Below the pieces are notes generated by a model. That model saw only the letters and a list, made by a program, of their open reading frames with translations. It did no database searches and was not told the origin of the DNA. A program made the translations under genes and the position numbers. A DNA stretch of 60,272 bases from Parcubacteria group bacterium GW2011_GWA2_36_10 (lineage in GTDB: Bacteria > Patescibacteriota > Patescibacteriia > UBA1558 > GWA2-36-10): assembly GCA_000991205.1 (NCBI GenBank), contig LBRC01000004.1, forward strand, positions 1-60,272, in the 5' to 3' direction. This document shows, piece by piece, positions 49,069 through 56,809 of the stretch. The stretch's first letter is position 1, and the number at the start of each line of letters is the position of its first letter.

Positions 49069-49437
49069 ATGACAGAAAATATTTTTGTTAAAACTTTTAA
49101 AACACTAGCTTGGGATTTGCTGATGGAAGTTTTGTATTTCCCTATCTGGTGGTATTCGAGTGGTTTGAAAAAAACTACGCTCGCTGTCTTTGCTAATATC
49201 AAAGCTACTAGTCGCAATTTAGCTTTGGGTTTGTTATTTAGGCATTTATTCAAACCCATGTATGGCCAGTCAGATAAAGTCGGTAGAGCGATCAGTTTTT
49301 TTATGCGTTTGATTTTATTAGGCGCTAAATTATTTGTCTTTGTTTTGTTTTTCTTATTTTATTGGTTGATTTTGATCTTTTGGCTTGTCATGCCGATTTT
49401 AGTGGTTTGGCAATTATGGCGTAATCTTGTACATTAA
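49069..49437 (+). CDS. Small membrane protein next to the Clp ATPase
   Basis: A 122-residue protein with a helical N-terminal part and a strongly hydrophobic C-terminal hairpin (about residues 75-117). It begins with KTLAWDLLMEVLYFPIWWYSSG, an aromatic amphipathic helix. No known family is recognised. It lies 3 bases before the membrane-anchored Clp ATPase gene and is therefore probably its partner in the membrane (inference). Confidence 0.6.
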   Translation: MTENIFVKTFKTLAWDLLMEVLYFPIWWYSSGLKKTTLAVFANIKATSRNLALGLLFRHLFKPMYGQSDKVGRAISFFMRLILLGAKLFVFVLFFLFYWLILIFWLVMPILVVWQLWRNLVH

Positions 49438-49440
49438 ACC

Positions 49441-52065
49441 ATGGAAAAAATAGTTTTCAAAACTTGTGAGGCCTGTGGGGGTAGCGGTGAGGCTGGCTCG
49501 CCTTGCGGCGGAGCGGGCGGACGTAAATGTCCAGCTTGCTTTGGGGCTAAGTGTTTTTTTGTAGAGAATAACAATTTTTATTATTGGCAAAAATTAATCA
49601 ATCGTTCTAGCATTATCGTGCGAGAGACGAGAGAGATTATCGATCTGGTGATCAATGGTTTGTTGATCATGGGTGCTTTGTCTTCAGTTTATTTGGTTTA
49701 TAAAATATTGAATCAAGTGGAGTTTGATCCACGCAATCTGATTACTTTTTTGAGCACTCCCGGTAAAAATAATCTCTGGCTGATGGTTTTGGTAGTGGTA
49801 AATATGTATCTCTATTATCGTCTGGCTATTCCGGCGCAAAAACAAAAAGCGATTAAACAAAAGTTAGCAGACGAACAAGTATTTTTTAAATATAATATTG
49901 CTGAAAGTTTAAACCAAGAAACCGAGTGGATGCTAGACCGAGCCTGGCTTTATGCTTTGCGTAAAGGTGTCTGGCCAGTGACCGTCTGGCATTTACTTTT
50001 TGTGTTATTAGAAGATAAAGATGTCAAAGTAGTGCTAGCACGCTTGGGAGTCGGAGCACAGAATTTACAGCAAATCATTGATCAACGCTTAGCAGATTTG
50101 GTCGCCAAAAATACGCCAGGCGAGTTGAGTAGAGCCGAAAAACTAGATTTGACAACTGAAGTCAAAAACGTGATTTTGTTTGCTTATCATCATGCGATCA
50201 AAATAAGACATAGTGAAAAAATAGAGGAAATAGATTTGTTGGCTGGCTTGACGCAAGTCAGTGAGGCTATTAAAGACTTTTTTTATGATTTTGATATCGA
50301 TGAAAACAAAGTGGACAATGTCATTGCCTGGATGGATATCAATGTCAAGCTAGTAGAAAATTATCGTCGCTATCGCGGGCGGGCTTTATTTAAGCCTAAG
50401 TCAGGTATCAATCGCTCTTATACTGCCATTGCTACGCCGGTCTTAAATAGTTTTTCTGAAGATTTGACTTTGGCTGCTAAGTCTGGACTTTTGTCTTTGG
50501 TAGTTGCTCGCGATAAAGAAATCAAAGAAATCATTGACGCCATGGAAAGCAATTTGGACTCGGTGATTTTAGTCGGCCCGGGCGGTACTGGTAAGACAAA
50601 CATAGTACAGGCGATTGCCAATCTGATGATGGCCGAAGAAATGCCAGACATTTTCCAAGACAAACGTTTAGTTAGTTTATCGGTGCCAGCCCTAGTCTCT
50701 GGCGCAGGTCAACAAGGTAATTTAGAAGAAAGATTGATGGCGATGCTCAATGAAATAGCGGTGTCAGGTAATATTATTTTATTTATTGATAATATTCATA
50801 ATTTAGTAGGTGTCAGTTCGCAGGGCTCGGAAGGTTTAGATTTAGCCGAAGTCTTAGCCACTGCGGTCGCTGAAAAAAGTGTGATCTTGATCGCCACGAC
50901 GACCAATGAAGACTACATCAAGTATCTAGAAGGTAAACAGTTAGCGCAAGTTTTACGAAAAGTAAATATTTTAGAAACTGATAAAAATCAGACGATACAG
51001 ATATTAGAATCACATGTTGGCTATCTAGAAAATAAACACAAAATTTATTTTACTTATAATTCTTTAGAAAAGATTTTTGATTTAGCAGATCGCTATTTAC
51101 CTGATCAGCATTTACCCCAAAAAGCTTTGCAGATTTTAGAAGCCGTGGCCTTGCAAGTAGCTAAAAATAATCGTCAAGACAAATTGGTTCGCTCTGAAGA
51201 TGTAGCGGTCTATGTTTCAGGTATTACCAATATTCCTTTAACTACTATTTCCGCTGATGAGTCTAGTAAGCTATTAAATTTAGAGGCAGATATTCACCAG
51301 CGCGTGATTGGCCAAGATGAGGCGGTTAAACAGGTCTCGACAGCCTTACAGCGTGCTCGTGCAGAACTGCGAGATAAAAAACGTCCGATTGTGAATCTTT
51401 TGTTTTTGGGACCAACTGGTGTGGGTAAAACCGAGCTAGCTAAAGCTGTGGCCGAGAAATATTTTGGCAATGAAGAAAATATGATCCGCTTAGACATGTC
51501 GGAATACCAAAACCAAGATAGTGATATTTTGAATGTTTTTTTACAAGTGATGGAAGACGGACGCTTAACTGATGCTTTGGGTCGCACGGTAGATTTTACC
51601 AATTTGATCATCGTTGTGACTTCCAATGCTGGTACTAGCTATATCCAAGAGCAAATTTCACAAGGCCGAAAAACCGAAGATTTCAAAGATGATTTAATTA
51701 AAAATAAATTGCAAGGTATTTTTCGGCCAGAGTTTTTAAATCGTTTTGATGGCGTGATTTTATTTAAGCCTTTGACTGAAGAAGAAATTTTTACTATAGC
51801 GGGCTTGATGCTCAATAAAGTCAAACAACGTTTAGAGCTAAAAGGTATTTTCTTTGAAGTCACCAAAGAAGCGCAGACAGAATTAGCTCAAGCTGGTTTT
51901 GATCCTGTTTTTGGCGCTCGACCATTAAGGCGAGTGATTCAAGAGCAAGTAGATAATGCTTTAGCGAAGTTTTTACTCCAAGGTAGTTTGAATCGGCGAG
52001 ATATTGTGGTTTATGATGTTGGTGGAGAGATTCGTGTCAAAAAAGCTTTGAGCTATAAAAATTAA
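49441..52065 (+). CDS. Membrane-anchored ClpC/ClpB-like AAA+ ATPase with an internal deletion
   Basis: An 874-residue unfoldase. Order: zinc-ribbon CEACGGSG...CPACFGAKC (residues 9-38, interrupted by an in-frame palindrome), two membrane helices (about 66-90 and 111-130), a Clp-N-like helical domain (150-310), AAA1 with Walker A GPGGTGKT (379-386), AAA2 with Walker A GPTGVGKT (657-664) and the C-terminal D2-small domain. Two lesions stand out. The AAA1 Walker B reads FIDNIH (Asp450-Asn451), so the catalytic Glu is Asn. In AAA2, residues 690-696 jump from MSEYQNQDS to DILNVFLQVMEDGRLTD, omitting about 37 residues that contain the pore loop and Walker B (LLDE). The join sits on a repeated GATAGT (51517-51522). 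As written it cannot hydrolyse ATP normally in either ring. Confidence 0.85.
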   Translation: MEKIVFKTCEACGGSGEAGSPCGGAGGRKCPACFGAKCFFVENNNFYYWQKLINRSSIIVRETREIIDLVINGLLIMGALSSVYLVYKILNQVEFDPRNLITFLSTPGKNNLWLMVLVVVNMYLYYRLAIPAQKQKAIKQKLADEQVFFKYNIAESLNQETEWMLDRAWLYALRKGVWPVTVWHLLFVLLEDKDVKVVLARLGVGAQNLQQIIDQRLADLVAKNTPGELSRAEKLDLTTEVKNVILFAYHHAIKIRHSEKIEEIDLLAGLTQVSEAIKDFFYDFDIDENKVDNVIAWMDINVKLVENYRRYRGRALFKPKSGINRSYTAIATPVLNSFSEDLTLAAKSGLLSLVVARDKEIKEIIDAMESNLDSVILVGPGGTGKTNIVQAIANLMMAEEMPDIFQDKRLVSLSVPALVSGAGQQGNLEERLMAMLNEIAVSGNIILFIDNIHNLVGVSSQGSEGLDLAEVLATAVAEKSVILIATTTNEDYIKYLEGKQLAQVLRKVNILETDKNQTIQILESHVGYLENKHKIYFTYNSLEKIFDLADRYLPDQHLPQKALQILEAVALQVAKNNRQDKLVRSEDVAVYVSGITNIPLTTISADESSKLLNLEADIHQRVIGQDEAVKQVSTALQRARAELRDKKRPIVNLLFLGPTGVGKTELAKAVAEKYFGNEENMIRLDMSEYQNQDSDILNVFLQVMEDGRLTDALGRTVDFTNLIIVVTSNAGTSYIQEQISQGRKTEDFKDDLIKNKLQGIFRPEFLNRFDGVILFKPLTEEEIFTIAGLMLNKVKQRLELKGIFFEVTKEAQTELAQAGFDPVFGARPLRRVIQEQVDNALAKFLLQGSLNRRDIVVYDVGGEIRVKKALSYKN
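49492..49520. repeat. In-frame palindrome inside the Clp zinc ribbon
   Basis: GCTCGCC and GGCGGAGC pair around TTGC. It encodes EAGSPCGGAGGR between the two CxxC pairs, where a DnaJ-type ribbon would be contiguous. Confidence 0.6.
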
Positions 52066-52069
52066 AGTC

Positions 52070-52098
52070 TTGACACTTAGCCTAAAAAGGCATAATAT
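52070..52098 (+). promoter_or_regulatory. Promoter of GC-rich cassette 5
   Basis: TTGACA (52070-52075), a 17-bp spacer and TAATAT (52093-52098). Confidence 0.8.
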
Positions 52099-52169
52099 TA
52101 CTTAGTATTTTTTGATCTTTGACTTTGACAATGAAAAGATAGATAGATTTTCACCCTCAACTTTTAAAG

Positions 52170-52189
52170 CACACTTTGGAGGAAGTGTG
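52170..52189 (+). promoter_or_regulatory. SD-presenting hairpin of cassette 5
   Basis: CACACTT (52170-52176) and AAGTGTG (52183-52189) form a stem whose loop is TGGAGG, an SD. An ATG (52190) follows directly, and a second SD (GGAGG, 52219-52223) serves ATG 52232. Confidence 0.65.
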
Positions 52190-52231
52190 ATGTGTTCGAA
52201 ACAACTACCGGTCAACATGGAGGATCTTCCT

Positions 52232-52780
52232 ATGAAAGTCTTCCGACCATGGCTTCTCATCTCGGTGGCTTTGCTGTCGCTGACGATGAGTTGCCAGTCC
52301 ATCGCCTTGGCCAGTCCCATCTCTGGAAACAACGGACAGGCCAGCGATGACGCCACCCTGACGGCGGACATGCTCACCAGCACGCAGAATGTGCTGGCGG
52401 AAGAGCAGGACAACGGCCAACCGCAGACATTGCCTACCATGGAGGTGTCGCAAGTCTCCAAGGAACTGATGCTGACTGTGAATGGTTTTGCGGATTTCCT
52501 GGACTTCAGCGGCGACCTGACGATCCTGCCGATCAGCGCCAACCAGCCCTTTGATTTGCTGGGCATGACGGAGTGGATCGACAACTCGGTGACCCGGCCG
52601 GCCAGCTCCAACGATGAGATGATCACGGAGCAGGCGGCCACGATTCTCCCGGGCAACATCTTCACCTCAACGACGGCTGCCATCGGCGACAACGCGGTCT
52701 TTCGACCATCCAGCGGCAATCTGGCCTGTAGCATGACGCAGCTGGCCTCCAACGGCGCCAGGACCGACCACAACAGCTGA
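52232..52780 (+). CDS. GC-rich secreted orphan protein, cassette 5
   Basis: A 182-residue protein with a clear signal peptide, MKVFRPWLLISVALL followed by SLTMSCQSIALA, and a Thr/Ser/Asn-rich mature part. I choose ATG 52232 because it gives a standard signal peptide and has its own SD; ATG 52190 in the same frame would add MCSKQLPVNMEDLP. No domain is recognised. Codon use is strongly GC-biased (GCC, ACG, CTG, ATC). It has its own promoter, hairpin leader and a terminator that nearly matches that of cassette 6, which is its neighbour. A secreted protein of foreign origin is the simplest view. Confidence 0.65.
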   Translation: MKVFRPWLLISVALLSLTMSCQSIALASPISGNNGQASDDATLTADMLTSTQNVLAEEQDNGQPQTLPTMEVSQVSKELMLTVNGFADFLDFSGDLTILPISANQPFDLLGMTEWIDNSVTRPASSNDEMITEQAATILPGNIFTSTTAAIGDNAVFRPSSGNLACSMTQLASNGARTDHNS

Positions 52781-52869
52781 TCTGGGGCCAACATCCTTGA
52801 TACGGCTCTCAAGGTTGTATGGCTCCTAAAAAAACTATCCGTTCTTCATTGCTCATTCCGCTAACTCCG

Positions 52870-52900
52870 CGCGCGACCCATCTGGTGTCGCGCGTTTTTC
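52870..52900 (+). terminator. Terminator of cassette 5
   Basis: CGCGCGAC (52870-52877) pairs with GTCGCGCG (52887-52894), then TTTTTC. Its stem nearly repeats that of cassette 6. Confidence 0.88.
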
Positions 52901-52926
52901 TTTGTCTAATTAATTTTTATTAACTT

Positions 52927-52946
52927 GTCCCGGGTTTATCCCGGGA
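52927..52946. repeat. TCCCGGG...CCCGGGA palindrome
   Basis: A short GC palindrome (GTCCCGGGTTTATCCCGGGAC type) between the two secreted-protein cassettes. Confidence 0.6.
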
Positions 52947-52992
52947 CTTCTTTACTTTTTTACAATTTAATATATACTAAAGCTAGATGCCA

Positions 52993-53026
52993 TTGACAAA
53001 AATTCAACAATGTGATATGTTCACAT
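52993..53026 (+). promoter_or_regulatory. Promoter of GC-rich cassette 6 with operator-like repeat
   Basis: TTGACA (52993-52998), a 17-bp spacer and TATGTT (53016-53021). ATGTGA (53010-53015) and TCACAT (53021-53026) flank the -10 box, a possible operator. Confidence 0.75.
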
Positions 53027-53100
53027 GAATTTTGTCTTGTGCAAAGCCCTTTGAAATCACAGAGTTCGTTCGAAAGAACAATCAACAAGGAGAGACTTCC

Positions 53101-54459
53101 ATGAAGAAGCGCATCACTTGGATTTTGGCCACGTTCGTGGCCATGCTCATCTGCCTGCGGCCGGCATCGGCCACTGTCATCAACGTCAACGCCGGCGGCA
53201 ACATCCAATCTGCCATCGACCAGACGGTCGAGGGAGACACGGTCGCAGTGCATGCAGGTACTTGGTCTGATATCAACATCTATCCGCCTCAACACGCCAT
53301 TGTTCTGTTGGCGGATCCCAATGTCTACATCAACAGCGGCACTGCTGTGTATCTGGCCGGTTCAGACACCACCAGTATCATGGATGGCTTCCATTTCACT
53401 GGCTTTTACGGCACGGCTGTGACTTTTCACAACGGTTCCGGCGCCACACTGCGCAATCTGGACATCAGTAGCAAGCCCATCAGCGGCATTTTCATCGGCC
53501 ATGACAGCTACGTCAAGCTGGAGAATATCCGCATTCATGATTGCCCGGGCGTCGCTATCTGGCCTTATTCTTCAGCTAGTTCGAGCTGGGGTTATGCCAA
53601 GGCCACAGCTTCGTATTTCGAGAACAATGGTGTAGCTGCACCGGCTCTGCTGCCAAGCATCGAAAATGGGCAACTCGTCTACTTGCCATACGAAGCTGAT
53701 CGTAGCGCCAATTTCGGCGCGGTGTGCTATATGAGTCTCGGCTCTGGCCAGATGGACTGGATCGACTGCTACATCATCACCAACAGCACCAACTATTTGG
53801 CAGGAGCGCTCTACGCTGGCAATACCGCCAACACCGATACCTGTTTCGCCAACATGAAGCAGTGCACGGTGATCGGCAACGCAACCGGCAATGAAGGCTC
53901 GGTCTTCTGGGGAGTCGGCAAGCATCGTCTGATGGTGGAAAACTGTTTGTTCATGAACAACAATGAGCAACAGCAGACCTTTGTCGGCAATACCCACTTC
54001 ACAGGAACCAATTTGGCCTGGCCAGGAAATCACGGCATCGTCGGTGCCCTGGTGGCTGATCCGCTTTTCTGCGATTTGGGTGCTGGTTACTATGTCGTCT
54101 CCAACTCACCTTGCTGGCCAGCCAATAACCCGTCCGGCAACCAGATCGGTGCTGTCGAGGGCGTGTGTACCTCCGTGGACACACGTAATTTGCCCGAAGC
54201 TTTCCAGCTGACGGCCTATCCGAATCCCTTCAACCCCTCGACCACGATCGGCTTCAACCTGACGAGGTCCGGCCTTGTCACACTGAACATCTACGACCTG
54301 GAAGGTCGTCTGGTGAAGACCCTTCTCAACGATGAGCAGCGACCAGCCGGCCTGAACAGCGTCAACTTCGACGCCAATGGCATGCCCACCGGCACCTACT
54401 TCTGTCGGCTGGAGACCAACGGCCAAACCACGACCAGCAAACTCTTGTTGGTCAAGTAG
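53101..54459 (+). CDS. GC-rich secreted beta-helix protein with FlgD/T9SS-like C-terminal tail, cassette 6
   Basis: A 452-residue protein. Residues 1-24 are a signal peptide (MKKRITWILATFVAMLICL, cleaved near ASA). The body is a right-handed parallel beta-helix (VNAGGNIQSAIDQTVEGDTVAVHAG reduced; repeats such as GAVCYMSLGSG, MKQCTVIGNATG, VENCLFMNN). The C-terminal 80 residues are AYPNPFNPSTTIGFNL, VTLNIYDLEGRLVKTLL, FDANGMPTGTYFCRLE and a final KLLLVK, the FlgD-Ig/type IX secretion sorting-tail pattern of Bacteroidetes-type and FCB-group surface proteins. A bacterium without an outer membrane has no use for such a sorting tail, so transfer from an FCB-like donor is likely. GC by hand: 33 of 60 bases in 53101-53160 against 19 of 60 in 54721-54780. 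ATG 53101 has the SD AAGGAGAG. Confidence 0.85.
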   Translation: MKKRITWILATFVAMLICLRPASATVINVNAGGNIQSAIDQTVEGDTVAVHAGTWSDINIYPPQHAIVLLADPNVYINSGTAVYLAGSDTTSIMDGFHFTGFYGTAVTFHNGSGATLRNLDISSKPISGIFIGHDSYVKLENIRIHDCPGVAIWPYSSASSSWGYAKATASYFENNGVAAPALLPSIENGQLVYLPYEADRSANFGAVCYMSLGSGQMDWIDCYIITNSTNYLAGALYAGNTANTDTCFANMKQCTVIGNATGNEGSVFWGVGKHRLMVENCLFMNNNEQQQTFVGNTHFTGTNLAWPGNHGIVGALVADPLFCDLGAGYYVVSNSPCWPANNPSGNQIGAVEGVCTSVDTRNLPEAFQLTAYPNPFNPSTTIGFNLTRSGLVTLNIYDLEGRLVKTLLNDEQRPAGLNSVNFDANGMPTGTYFCRLETNGQTTTSKLLLVK

Positions 54460-54488
54460 AACTCTGTGAGGAGAGATTGCTCTCCATC

Positions 54489-54525
54489 GCGCGCGACCAC
54501 CCCTGTGGTCGCGCGCTTTTCTTTT
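54489..54525 (+). terminator. Terminator of cassette 6
   Basis: GCGCGCGACCAC (54489-54500) pairs perfectly with GTGGTCGCGCGC (54505-54516), then TTTTCTTTTT. A GGAGAG/CTCTCC hairpin precedes it. Confidence 0.93.
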
Positions 54526-54559
54526 TGTAAAAGATGAGAAATAAGGGCTTTTGTCAATA

Positions 54560-54588
54560 TTGCTAAAAGTATTGATATTAGTTATAAT
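54560..54588 (+). promoter_or_regulatory. glyS promoter
   Basis: TTGCTA (54560-54565), a 17-bp spacer and TATAAT (54583-54588). The leader to 54727 contains two GC palindromes (CCCCGGC/GCCGGGG near 54634 and AATCCCGC/GCGGGATT near 54682). Confidence 0.65.
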
Positions 54589-54726
54589 TTTAGTGGTTTT
54601 TACGCTTCAATAATGAAATAAGATTGAGCGGAACCCCGGCGAATGCCGGGGTAAACCTCAAGGAAAAAATCATTGAGCGTAATCCCGCTTTGCGGGATTA
54701 TAATAATAATTCTGGATTAATTTTTT

Positions 54727-56115
54727 ATGGAAAATGAACGAAAATTTGATAAAGTAGTAGCCCTAGCAAAAGCTAGAGGATTTGTTTTTCCTTCGTCAGA
54801 AATTTATGGCGGCTTAGGCTCTATTAATGACTACGGCCCTTTAGGGGTAGAGCTCAAAAATAACATCAAAAAAGCTTGGTGGGACTTTATGTTAAGTCAC
54901 CGCAATATCGTTGGTTTAGATTCTGGTATTTTGATGCACCCAAAGATCTGGGAAGCTTCCGGTCATGTAGCTGGCTTTTCTGATCCTTTAGTTGATTGTA
55001 AAAAATGCAAAAGCCGTTTTCGCGCTGATCATTTACTGGAAAGTTTAGGTATCAAGCCTGACTTTAGTCCGGGATCTAAAATAGACATGAAAAAATTAGC
55101 TTGTCCAGAATGTAAAGGTGAGCTGACCGATGTCAGACAATTTAATCTGATGTTTAAGACTTTTATTGGTCCAGTAGAAAATCAGGCCAATCAAGTTTAT
55201 TTACGTCCCGAAACTGCCCAAGGTATTTATGTCAATTTCTTAAATGTCAAAGACAGTATGCGCCTAAAAGTACCTTTTGGTATTGCCCAAATCGGCAAAG
55301 CTTTCCGTAATGAAATCACACCGGGCAATTTTATTTTCCGCATGCGTGAATTTGAACAAATGGAAATGCAGTATTTTGTGGAAGCCAAAGATAGCATGAA
55401 AGCTTTCCAAACTTGGCAAGATTTACGTAAGTCCTGGTATTTATCTTTGGGAATCAATGAAAAAAATTTACGTTTTAGAGAACATGCTAAGGATGAGTTA
55501 GCGCACTATGCTAAGGCCGCTGTCGATATCGAATACAACTTTGGTTTTTCTGAAAACGAAGTTTTCAAAGAGCTAGAGGGTGTTCATCATCGTGGTGATT
55601 GGGATCTGGCTCGTCATCAAGAATACTCTGGTCAGAAATTGACTGTCAAAGATGAAGATAACAAAGACTATTTACCAAATGTCGTCGAGACCTCTATCGG
55701 GGCTGACCGTGCCTTTTTAGCTTTTATGCTGGAAGCTTATACCGAGATTGAAGGTGGAAGAACGACCACGACTGAAAGTAATAAAGCCAAAGAAGTGGTC
55801 TTAAAACTTCATCCAAGATTAGCGCCGATTAAAATCGCTATTTTGCCTTTGTCTAAAAAAGACAATCTGTCAGCTAAAGCGGAAAGTATTTATGCCGAGC
55901 TAAGCAAATCTTATCGCGTACAATATGATGAAACGGGCTCGATCGGGAAACGTTATCGTCGCCAAGACGAAATCGGCACGCCATATTGTCTCACCGTTGA
56001 TTTCGATACTTTGGAAAATAATAAAGTGACAGTCAGAGACAGGGATACGATGAAGCAAGATTTAGTTGATATCGCTGAACTCAAAGCTTATTTTTTAGAA
56101 AAATTTAACTTTTAA
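54727..56115 (+). CDS. glyS: Glycyl-tRNA synthetase (homodimeric type)
   Basis: A 462-residue class II synthetase that charges tRNA-Gly. Motif 1 and the N-terminal catalytic region (ARGFVFPSSEIYGGLG, YGPLGVELKNNIKKAWW), motif 2 (FRNEITPGNFIFRMREFEQMEM), motif 3 (ETSIGADRAFLAFM) and the anticodon domain (HPRLAPIKIAILPL) are seen. Two CxxC pairs (CKKC, CPEC) form the insertion zinc site. It is the eukaryote/Thermus-like single-subunit form. The next gene starts 13 bases later. No gap is visible. Confidence 0.96.
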   Translation: MENERKFDKVVALAKARGFVFPSSEIYGGLGSINDYGPLGVELKNNIKKAWWDFMLSHRNIVGLDSGILMHPKIWEASGHVAGFSDPLVDCKKCKSRFRADHLLESLGIKPDFSPGSKIDMKKLACPECKGELTDVRQFNLMFKTFIGPVENQANQVYLRPETAQGIYVNFLNVKDSMRLKVPFGIAQIGKAFRNEITPGNFIFRMREFEQMEMQYFVEAKDSMKAFQTWQDLRKSWYLSLGINEKNLRFREHAKDELAHYAKAAVDIEYNFGFSENEVFKELEGVHHRGDWDLARHQEYSGQKLTVKDEDNKDYLPNVVETSIGADRAFLAFMLEAYTEIEGGRTTTTESNKAKEVVLKLHPRLAPIKIAILPLSKKDNLSAKAESIYAELSKSYRVQYDETGSIGKRYRRQDEIGTPYCLTVDFDTLENNKVTVRDRDTMKQDLVDIAELKAYFLEKFNF

Positions 56116-56128
56116 AAAACAAAAATTT

Positions 56129-56800
56129 ATGGCAGTAAATAATCAAGTCTTACAAAAAATGGTCGCTCAAGCTAATCAGCAACCACCAAAAGATGGGGTT
56201 GGGGGCAAAGTGGCAGCAGTTTTATTGACCGCTATTATCATCGGTGGTGGTGTCTGGGCTTATGATAACTTTATGGTGATCAAAGTCAAAGACCAAGCTT
56301 TGATCGAGGCCACTAATAAAGCAGCCGAGTTAGATAACCAAAACAAAAATTTAGCTCAACAGCTAAATGATTTAAATCAAGCCAAAGAAGAAGAGGCTAA
56401 AAAAATGTTGCTTTATAGCAATGCTCAATATGGCTATAGTTTAAGTTATCCAATAAACTATACTATGCTTGATAAATCAGTGATGAGTGGTAATACAAAT
56501 ATTCATCAAATATTATTTACTGGTCAAGATAGCAATAGCATCATGCTTAGAGTGAACACGGAAAAAGAAATAACTGCTTACAGGGATCAAGAACCAACTA
56601 GTGTTATCGATGTCGCTGGTATGACAGCCAATAAATATGTGTTTGCCAATGGTATTTGTGATGGTCCTGGCTGTAGCTTGCCAGTCGTAGCTGTCAAAGT
56701 TTACAAAGACGGTAAAGCTTATATTTTAGAGTTTTATAATGTCACAGACATTACCGATCAAAATCTAGAGATTTTAAAAAGTTTTCAATTTAATAATTAA
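56129..56800 (+). CDS. Membrane-anchored PsbP/DUF1795-like protein, paralogue
   Basis: A 223-residue protein with a hydrophobic segment at about residues 26-47, a coiled-coil (TNKAAELDNQNKNLAQQLNDLNQ reduced) and a C-terminal domain starting YSNAQYGYSLSYPINYT. The architecture is the same as at 29205-29822. It has two Cys in NGICDGPGCSLP that could form a disulfide. Function is unknown. It lies 13 bases behind glyS and 9 bases before the M16 peptidase gene, so the three are one operon. Confidence 0.68.
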   Translation: MAVNNQVLQKMVAQANQQPPKDGVGGKVAAVLLTAIIIGGGVWAYDNFMVIKVKDQALIEATNKAAELDNQNKNLAQQLNDLNQAKEEEAKKMLLYSNAQYGYSLSYPINYTMLDKSVMSGNTNIHQILFTGQDSNSIMLRVNTEKEITAYRDQEPTSVIDVAGMTANKYVFANGICDGPGCSLPVVAVKVYKDGKAYILEFYNVTDITDQNLEILKSFQFNN

Positions 56801-56809
56801 TTTATTTTA

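Noticed and set aside
52102..52812. 236-residue antisense ORF over cassette 5
   Set aside because: GC-rich DNA has few stops, so long antisense frames are expected; the plus frame has promoter, SD, signal peptide and terminator.
53572..54426. Antisense ORFs within the beta-helix gene
   Set aside because: Same reason; no SD or promoter on that strand and the plus-strand protein is a recognisable family.
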